The notes below the pieces were generated by a model, which was given only the letters and a program-made list of their open reading frames with translations, was not told where the DNA came from and made no database searches. 9,773 bases of DNA from Deferribacteres bacterium (GTDB lineage: Bacteria; Nitrospirota; Thermodesulfovibrionia; UBA6902), in NCBI GenBank assembly GCA_013152795.1, contig JAADFS010000019.1, forward strand, positions 1-9,773, read 5' to 3'. Positions 6,124-9,773 of this stretch are shown here, piece after piece; the stretch's first letter is position 1; each line of letters opens with the position of its first letter. Both the position numbers and the translations under genes were made by a program.

Positions 6124-7286
6124 ATATACTCATAGCAGGAGGAGGCACAGGAGGACATCTTTTCCCGGCCCTGGCAATCGCCCGGCAGCTTGAAAAGGAG
6201 ATTCCCGGCACGAAGGTCACCTTTGCCGGCACAGCGGCAGGCATTGAGGCCAGGATAGTGCCGAGGGAGGGATATGATGTCAGATTCATAAGGTCAGAGG
6301 GCCTTGTGGGCAGGAATCTCTACAGGAAGCTGCGGTCCCTTGCGAAGATACCACTGTCCCTGAAGGATTCCCGCAGGCTCCTGAGAGAGACCGCCCCCGA
6401 CCTGGTACTGGGTGTCGGCGGATACAGCTCCGGCCCTGTGCTCTTGTGCGCCAAACTTATGGGCATCCCCACGATGATTCATGAACAGAACAGCCTCCCG
6501 GGCCTTGCCAACAGGATGCTCGGCAGGTTTGTGGACACCGTGGCGGTCACATACCAGGACAGCATTAAATTCTTTCCTGAGGAAAAGACATATCTGACCG
6601 GCAACCCGGTAAGGGAGGAGATATTGCGCGGTGACAGGGACAGGGGCCGCCGGGCCTTCAGCCTTGATAAAGACCTCTTTACCATATTTATCTTCGGCGG
6701 GAGCTCGGGCGCGGCCAGCATCAACAGCGCCGCAGGCGAGGCACTTGTATACCTTGAGCGCTACAGGGACAGGATACAGTTCCTGCACCAGACAGGTGAC
6801 AGGGATTTCGAGTCTGTGAGGGACACCTACCGCAGGCGGGAGTTCAGGGGGGCGGTCGTGCGCTTTGTATATGAAATGGCCGATGCCTACGCAGCGGCCG
6901 ACCTGATTATTTCAAGGGCCGGTGCCACCACTCTTGCAGAGCTGACGGCATGCGGTAAGGCCTCGATACTCGTGCCGTATCCGTATGCAGCCGGCAACCA
7001 CCAGGAGGTCAATGCAAGAAAGCTCTGGGACATGGGCGCTGCGCAGATGATTCTTGACAGGGAACTCAACGGCAAGACGCTTGCCGACCTCATAAAGCAC
7101 CTGCTGCATGAGCCGGATGCCATAGGAGAGATGGAGCGGATCAGCAGGTCGCTCGGCAGTTGTGAAGCCGCGAAAAAGGTCGTTGAACTCATGAAGGGGC
7201 TTTTAAAAAAAAAATTGCAGAATAAAGCGGGGGGAGAGTTGCGAGTTGCGAGTTGCGGGTTGCGGGTTATTAGCAAAAAAGAATGA
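6120..7286 (+). CDS. murG: UDP-GlcNAc:lipid I N-acetylglucosaminyltransferase MurG, with extended tail
   Basis: MurG is a GT-B fold, peripheral membrane glycosyltransferase on the cytoplasmic face that adds GlcNAc to lipid I to form lipid II. Signatures: GGGTGGHLFPALA (7-19), GVGGYSSGP (98-106), HEQNSLPGLANRML (121-134), FGGSSGAASIN (192-202), and the UDP-GlcNAc-binding RAGATTLAELTACGKASILV (266-285) followed by YPYAAGNHQEVNA (287-299). The ATG at 6120 overlaps the ftsW stop (ATGA), with AAGAGG at 6109-6114. The 388-aa product is some 20-25 residues longer than usual. The normal fold seems to end near residue 362, and the rest (KKKLQNKAGGELRVASCG and beyond) is encoded by a 10-A run and a heptamer array. 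Reading one frame over after the A run gives a stop at 7223-7225 and a 368-aa protein, a normal length. Confidence 0.96.
   Translation: MNILIAGGGTGGHLFPALAIARQLEKEIPGTKVTFAGTAAGIEARIVPREGYDVRFIRSEGLVGRNLYRKLRSLAKIPLSLKDSRRLLRETAPDLVLGVGGYSSGPVLLCAKLMGIPTMIHEQNSLPGLANRMLGRFVDTVAVTYQDSIKFFPEEKTYLTGNPVREEILRGDRDRGRRAFSLDKDLFTIFIFGGSSGAASINSAAGEALVYLERYRDRIQFLHQTGDRDFESVRDTYRRREFRGAVVRFVYEMADAYAAADLIISRAGATTLAELTACGKASILVPYPYAAGNHQEVNARKLWDMGAAQMILDRELNGKTLADLIKHLLHEPDAIGEMERISRSLGSCEAAKKVVELMKGLLKKKLQNKAGGELRVASCGLRVISKKE
7205..7214. repeat. 10-A homopolymer near the 3' end of murG
   Basis: Ten consecutive A encode part of L362 and K363-K365 of MurG. Runs of this length are prone to replication and transcription slippage and to -1 ribosomal slippage. 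One extra A, or a -1 shift here, would give KKKIAE followed by TAA at 7223-7225, ending MurG at about 368 aa. The homopolymer is also a site where a consensus base-count error would be plausible. Confidence 0.75.
7236..7270. repeat. Heptamer tandem repeat in the murG tail
   Basis: Five consecutive 7-bp units: GAGTTGC at 7236, 7243 and 7250, GGGTTGC at 7257 and GGGTTAT at 7264. They are read in the current frame as part of the nonconserved MurG tail GELRVASCGLRVI. The unit differs from the GGTTCAC heptamer in murD but shares the 7-bp period. If the murG stop were at 7223-7225, this array would be entirely intergenic in an 85-bp murG-murC spacer. Confidence 0.85.
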
Positions 7287-7310
7287 AAGGGGAGAAACAG
7301 AATATACAGC

Positions 7311-8702
7311 ATGTATAAACGGTTCGGAAGGGTTTATTTCGTGGGCATCGGCGGCGTGGGCATGAGCGGCATAGCCGAGGTCCTGAAGAATCTCGGCTAT
7401 GAAGTGGAGGGCTCTGATCTGAAGGAGTCCGAGACCACGAAGAGATTAAGGGCGCTGGGCATAAACATAAACATCGGCCACCGCGCTGAGAACATAAAAA
7501 ACACCGACGTGGTGGTTATATCGTCTGCGGTTGCCCGTGACAACCCCGAGGTGGTGGCCGCCAAAGGGCTGTCCATCCCCGTCATACCGAGGGCCGAGAT
7601 GCTTGCAGAGCTTGCAAGGCTGAAATACGGGGTGCTCATTGCCGGGGCCCACGGCAAGACCACGACGACCTCGTTGATCGCAAGCATTCTGGGTGAGGGG
7701 GGCCTTGACCCGACTGTTGTGATAGGCGGGAAATTAAAGGGAATCGGCAGCAATGCAAAGCTCGGCGGGGGCGAGTTCCTTGTAGCCGAGGCGGATGAGA
7801 GCGACGGTTCGTTCCTGAAGCTCTCACCGACCATTGCGGTTGTGACGAATGTGGACAGGGAGCATATGGACTTCTTCGGAAGCATTGAGGAGATAAAGGA
7901 GGCATTTCTTTCTTTCATTAACAAGGTGCCGTTCTACGGCCTGTCCATATTGTGCGGGGACAACGGATACATAAGGGAGTTGATGCCGAAGGTTCAGAGG
8001 AGGTTTATCACATACGGCCTGTCCGGGGATGTGGACCTTGCCGCAAAAAATATCAGTACAGGCGGCATGAGGTCGAGATTCGAGGCTGTGCTGGACGGCA
8101 GGTCGCTCGGGATGTTCGAGGTCCCCCTTATCGGCGTACACAACGTGTGCAACTGTCTTGCCGCCATTGCCGTCGCCAGTGAGCTGAACGTTGATATGGA
8201 TGTCATAAGAAGGGCCCTTGAGAACTTCAGCGGTGTCCACAGGAGGTTTGAGTTCAAGGGCACGGTATCGGGGATCAGTGTAATAGATGATTATGCACAT
8301 CATCCCGCGGAGATCACCGCGACCTTAAAGGCAGTGAGGGAGGCGATGAGCGGCGGCAGGGACAACGGGCGGCTGTTTGTCCTGTTTCAGCCTCACAGGT
8401 ATACGAGGACAAGGGACCTCCTCCACGAGTTTATCGACGCCTTTGTCGACGCGGACAGGGTGGTCCTGATGGACATATACCCTGCCGGTGAAAAGCCCCT
8501 GCCGGGCGTGAATTCCGAACTGCTTTTCGACGGGATAAGAAACACCGGCAAGGCGGTTGATTATATCAGGGACAGGGATGAGATAGCAGGTTTCCTGAAG
8601 GCGGAGATGAGGCAGGGGGATACATTGCTGACCCTGGGGGCCGGCAATGTGTGGAAGATAGGAGAGGAGTTTCTCGGGGTCAAAGGAGACAATATAAATT
8701 GA
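7311..8702 (+). CDS. murC: UDP-MurNAc:L-Ala ligase MurC
   Basis: MurC is the cytoplasmic ATP-dependent ligase that adds L-Ala to UDP-MurNAc, the first stem-peptide residue. The 463-aa length is typical. Motifs: VYFVGIGGVGMSGIAEVL (8-25), P-loop AGAHGKTTTT (111-120), VAEADESDGSF (158-168), TNVDREHMDFF (179-189), GVHNVCNCLAAIAVA (275-289), IDDYAHHPAEI (325-335), FQPHRYTRTRDL (359-370) and TLGAGNVW (441-448). The ATG at 7311 is the first possible start after an in-frame TGA at 7284-7286. The best Shine-Dalgarno, AGGGGAG at 7288-7294, is 16 nt away, which is longer than usual. It starts 24 bp after the present murG stop. The 3' end overlaps the murB TTG by 4 bp. All expected catalytic motifs are intact. 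Confidence 0.98.
   Translation: MYKRFGRVYFVGIGGVGMSGIAEVLKNLGYEVEGSDLKESETTKRLRALGININIGHRAENIKNTDVVVISSAVARDNPEVVAAKGLSIPVIPRAEMLAELARLKYGVLIAGAHGKTTTTSLIASILGEGGLDPTVVIGGKLKGIGSNAKLGGGEFLVAEADESDGSFLKLSPTIAVVTNVDREHMDFFGSIEEIKEAFLSFINKVPFYGLSILCGDNGYIRELMPKVQRRFITYGLSGDVDLAAKNISTGGMRSRFEAVLDGRSLGMFEVPLIGVHNVCNCLAAIAVASELNVDMDVIRRALENFSGVHRRFEFKGTVSGISVIDDYAHHPAEITATLKAVREAMSGGRDNGRLFVLFQPHRYTRTRDLLHEFIDAFVDADRVVLMDIYPAGEKPLPGVNSELLFDGIRNTGKAVDYIRDRDEIAGFLKAEMRQGDTLLTLGAGNVWKIGEEFLGVKGDNIN
8682..8688 (+). promoter_or_regulatory. Ribosome binding site deciding the murB TTG start
   Basis: AAAGGAG lies inside the last codons of murC, 10 nt upstream of the TTG at 8699. It supports TTG 8699 over the GTG at 8651, whose extra 16 codons overlap murC and do not resemble a MurB N-terminus. 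Confidence 0.75.
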
Positions 8703-9610
8703 CAGCCAGGGATGTAAAGGAGATTTTTGACAGGGGGCTTTTCAGGGGGGAGATAAGGTTTGAGGAGCCCATGTCGGCGCATACGTCATTGAAGACAGGC
8801 GGGCCGGTTGAGATCATGGTATTCCCCGAGGACCCCCTTTCACTGAAGAATGTACTGTCTGCCTGTGAAAGGGAGAATATCCCCTCGTTTGTCCTCGGGG
8901 CGGGTACGAACCTCCTTGCCGGAGATACGGGGACCGGCGGGGTTGCGATATCCCTCAGGGAGTTCAGGAGCATTGAGCCCACAAGGGATGAGGGTGTCCT
9001 GTTCGTGGGTGCGGGGACGCCGCTTGCAATGCTGCTGGGCTTTGCTCAGAGAAACGGATATGCCGGCCTTGAGGCGCTTGCAGGCATCCCGGGCTCTGCC
9101 GGAGGCGCTGTTTACATGAATGCGGGTTCATTCGGCACAGAGATGAAGGATGTTGTGGTCTCTGTTTCCGTAATGAACAGGCACGGTGATATAGAGATAC
9201 TCGACAGGGACAGGATCGGTTTTTCATACAGGAGCTCGAACCTCCCCGAAGGCTCGGTGATTCTGAGTGTGAATATCGCCCTCAGGAGAGACGACCCTGA
9301 GGCAATAAGGCAGAGGACAGGGGAGTTCCTGAAGAAAAAGAGGGCCGCCCAGCCCCTCGGCGAGTCTTCCGCTGGTTGTGTATTCAAAAATCCCCCGGGA
9401 GACTCAGCCGGCAGGTTGATAGACGCCGCGGGATGCAAGGGCATGAGAGCAGGCGGCGCGGAGGTGAGCCGGGTACATGCGAATTTCTTTATCAACACGG
9501 GAAATGCCGTGCCGGGATTTCATGGAGCTCATGCAGACCGTAAGGGCAAGGGTCAGGGAGCACAGCGGCATCGAGCTCGAGCCGGAGATAAAGATAGTGG
9601 GAGTCAGTGA
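8699..9610 (+). CDS. murB: UDP-N-acetylenolpyruvoylglucosamine reductase MurB, C-terminus frameshifted
   Basis: MurB is a cytoplasmic FAD enzyme that reduces enolpyruvyl-UDP-GlcNAc with NADPH to UDP-MurNAc. The TTG start overlaps murC by 4 bp (TTGA). Motifs: SAHTSLKTGGP (26-36), VLGAGTNLLAGD (65-76), the FAD-binding GIPGSAGGAVYMNAGSFG (129-146), FSYRSS (175-180), KKKRAAQPLGESSAGCVFKNP (212-232) and HANFFINTGNA (260-270). The catalytic Ser position of the AGSxFKNP motif is Cys (C227). After VP (272) the frame drifts into FHGAHADRKGKGQG and ends at 9610. One base over, the sequence reads DFMELMQTVRARV, then GIELEPEIKIVGVS, stopping at 9612-9614. That is the normal MurB end, including the conserved catalytic Glu in LEPEIKIVG. 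A single extra base in GGG 9514-9516 explains this. As written, the product lacks that Glu. Repaired, it would be 304 aa and ordinary. Confidence 0.93.
   Translation: MTARDVKEIFDRGLFRGEIRFEEPMSAHTSLKTGGPVEIMVFPEDPLSLKNVLSACERENIPSFVLGAGTNLLAGDTGTGGVAISLREFRSIEPTRDEGVLFVGAGTPLAMLLGFAQRNGYAGLEALAGIPGSAGGAVYMNAGSFGTEMKDVVVSVSVMNRHGDIEILDRDRIGFSYRSSNLPEGSVILSVNIALRRDDPEAIRQRTGEFLKKKRAAQPLGESSAGCVFKNPPGDSAGRLIDAAGCKGMRAGGAEVSRVHANFFINTGNAVPGFHGAHADRKGKGQGAQRHRARAGDKDSGSQ
9514..9516 (+). other. Apparent one-base insertion (frameshift) in murB
   Basis: Upstream of this GGG, the MurB frame matches the family through NTGNAVP. Downstream, the family match continues in the next frame (DFMELM and onward) to a stop at 9612-9614. 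Deleting one G restores a full-length MurB. Confidence 0.85.
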
Positions 9611-9650
9611 TTGAAAAGGTGTTTTATGCACCGGGCAGGATGTGAATATT

Positions 9651-9773
9651 ATGACTAAGGCGCTTGTTACAAAGAAGCGGATCGGGATACTGATGGGAGG
9701 ACTCTCATCCGAGAGGGATGTCTCGATGCGGAGCGGCCTTGCTGTATACCAGAACCTGCAGGAACTCGGCTAT
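9651..9773 (+). CDS. ddl: D-alanine--D-alanine ligase Ddl (3' end missing)
   Basis: Only the first 41 codons are present and the frame stays open to the window end. After a short basic lead (MTKALVTKKR) comes RIGILMGGLSSERDVSMRSG (positions 10-29), the N-terminal GGxSxExxVSxxSG signature of D-Ala-D-Ala ligases. These are ATP-grasp enzymes that make the dipeptide used by MurF. Position directly after murB is the classical dcw arrangement. The ATG at 9651 has AGGA at 9637-9640, 10 nt upstream. An in-frame GTG at 9642 is too close to that site. The gap from the repaired murB stop is 36 bp, with no promoter or terminator evident. Confidence 0.93.
   Translation, partial: MTKALVTKKRIGILMGGLSSERDVSMRSGLAVYQNLQELGY

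Noticed and set aside
8651..8698. Longer MurB starting at GTG 8651
   Set aside because: It would overlap murC by about 50 bp without family similarity. TTG 8699 has a good AAAGGAG and the 4-bp overlap typical of this operon.
9505..9520. Programmed frameshift in murB
   Set aside because: No slippery heptamer, internal Shine-Dalgarno or downstream structure is evident, and both frames end at almost the same place. An indel in a G run is simpler.
9626..9658. Tiny ORF from ATG 9626 before ddl
   Set aside because: Only ten codons, no family similarity, and it overlaps the well-supported ddl start in another frame.

Overview
The window is a continuous stretch of a dcw (division and cell wall) cluster. 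All genes lie on the + strand in the order murE (3' part), murF, mraY, murD, ftsW, murG, murC, murB, ddl (5' part). Together they encode most of the cytoplasmic and membrane steps of peptidoglycan precursor synthesis, plus the septal SEDS glycosyltransferase FtsW. The order is the canonical bacterial one. Upstream, ftsL/ftsI would be expected, and downstream ftsQ/ftsA/ftsZ, but neither group is visible here. I see no mobile element, RNA gene, CRISPR array, defence system or unknown protein family, and the window does not contain a novel multi-gene system.

The organism is a diderm-type bacterium. MurE carries the DNPR motif typical of enzymes that add meso-diaminopimelate. The DNA is GC-rich, with heavy use of AGG for Arg and ATA for Ile. 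This codon style and the protein sequences remind me of Nitrospirota (Thermodesulfovibrio-like lineages) or the former Deltaproteobacteria. That placement is an impression, not a demonstrated assignment.

Layout: murE 2-997, murF 966-2348, mraY 2338-3420, a 97-bp gap rich in short repeats, murD about 3518-4957, ftsW 4954-6123, murG 6120-7286, murC 7311-8702, murB 8699-9610 (about 9614 if a frameshift is corrected), ddl from 9651 to the window end. Most junctions overlap: 32 bp for murE/murF, 11 bp for murF/mraY, and 4 bp for murD/ftsW, ftsW/murG and murC/murB. This points to one translationally coupled operon. There is no gene-free stretch longer than about 100 bases.

The functional flow is as follows. 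MurB completes UDP-MurNAc. MurC, MurD, MurE and MurF add L-Ala, D-Glu, meso-DAP and D-Ala-D-Ala (the dipeptide is made by Ddl). MraY and MurG build lipid I and lipid II on the membrane. FtsW polymerises lipid II at the septum.

What is unusual is superimposed on this ordinary operon. Four short tandem-repeat arrays with 6- or 7-base units have entered it: as an in-frame insert in murE, in the mraY-murD gap with a perfect hairpin, as an in-frame 7-bp-unit insert in murD, and as the translated tail of murG after a 10-A run. Separately, murB carries an apparent one-base insertion near its 3' end that replaces the C-terminal segment holding a catalytic Glu. That insertion is either an assembly error or a real lesion.
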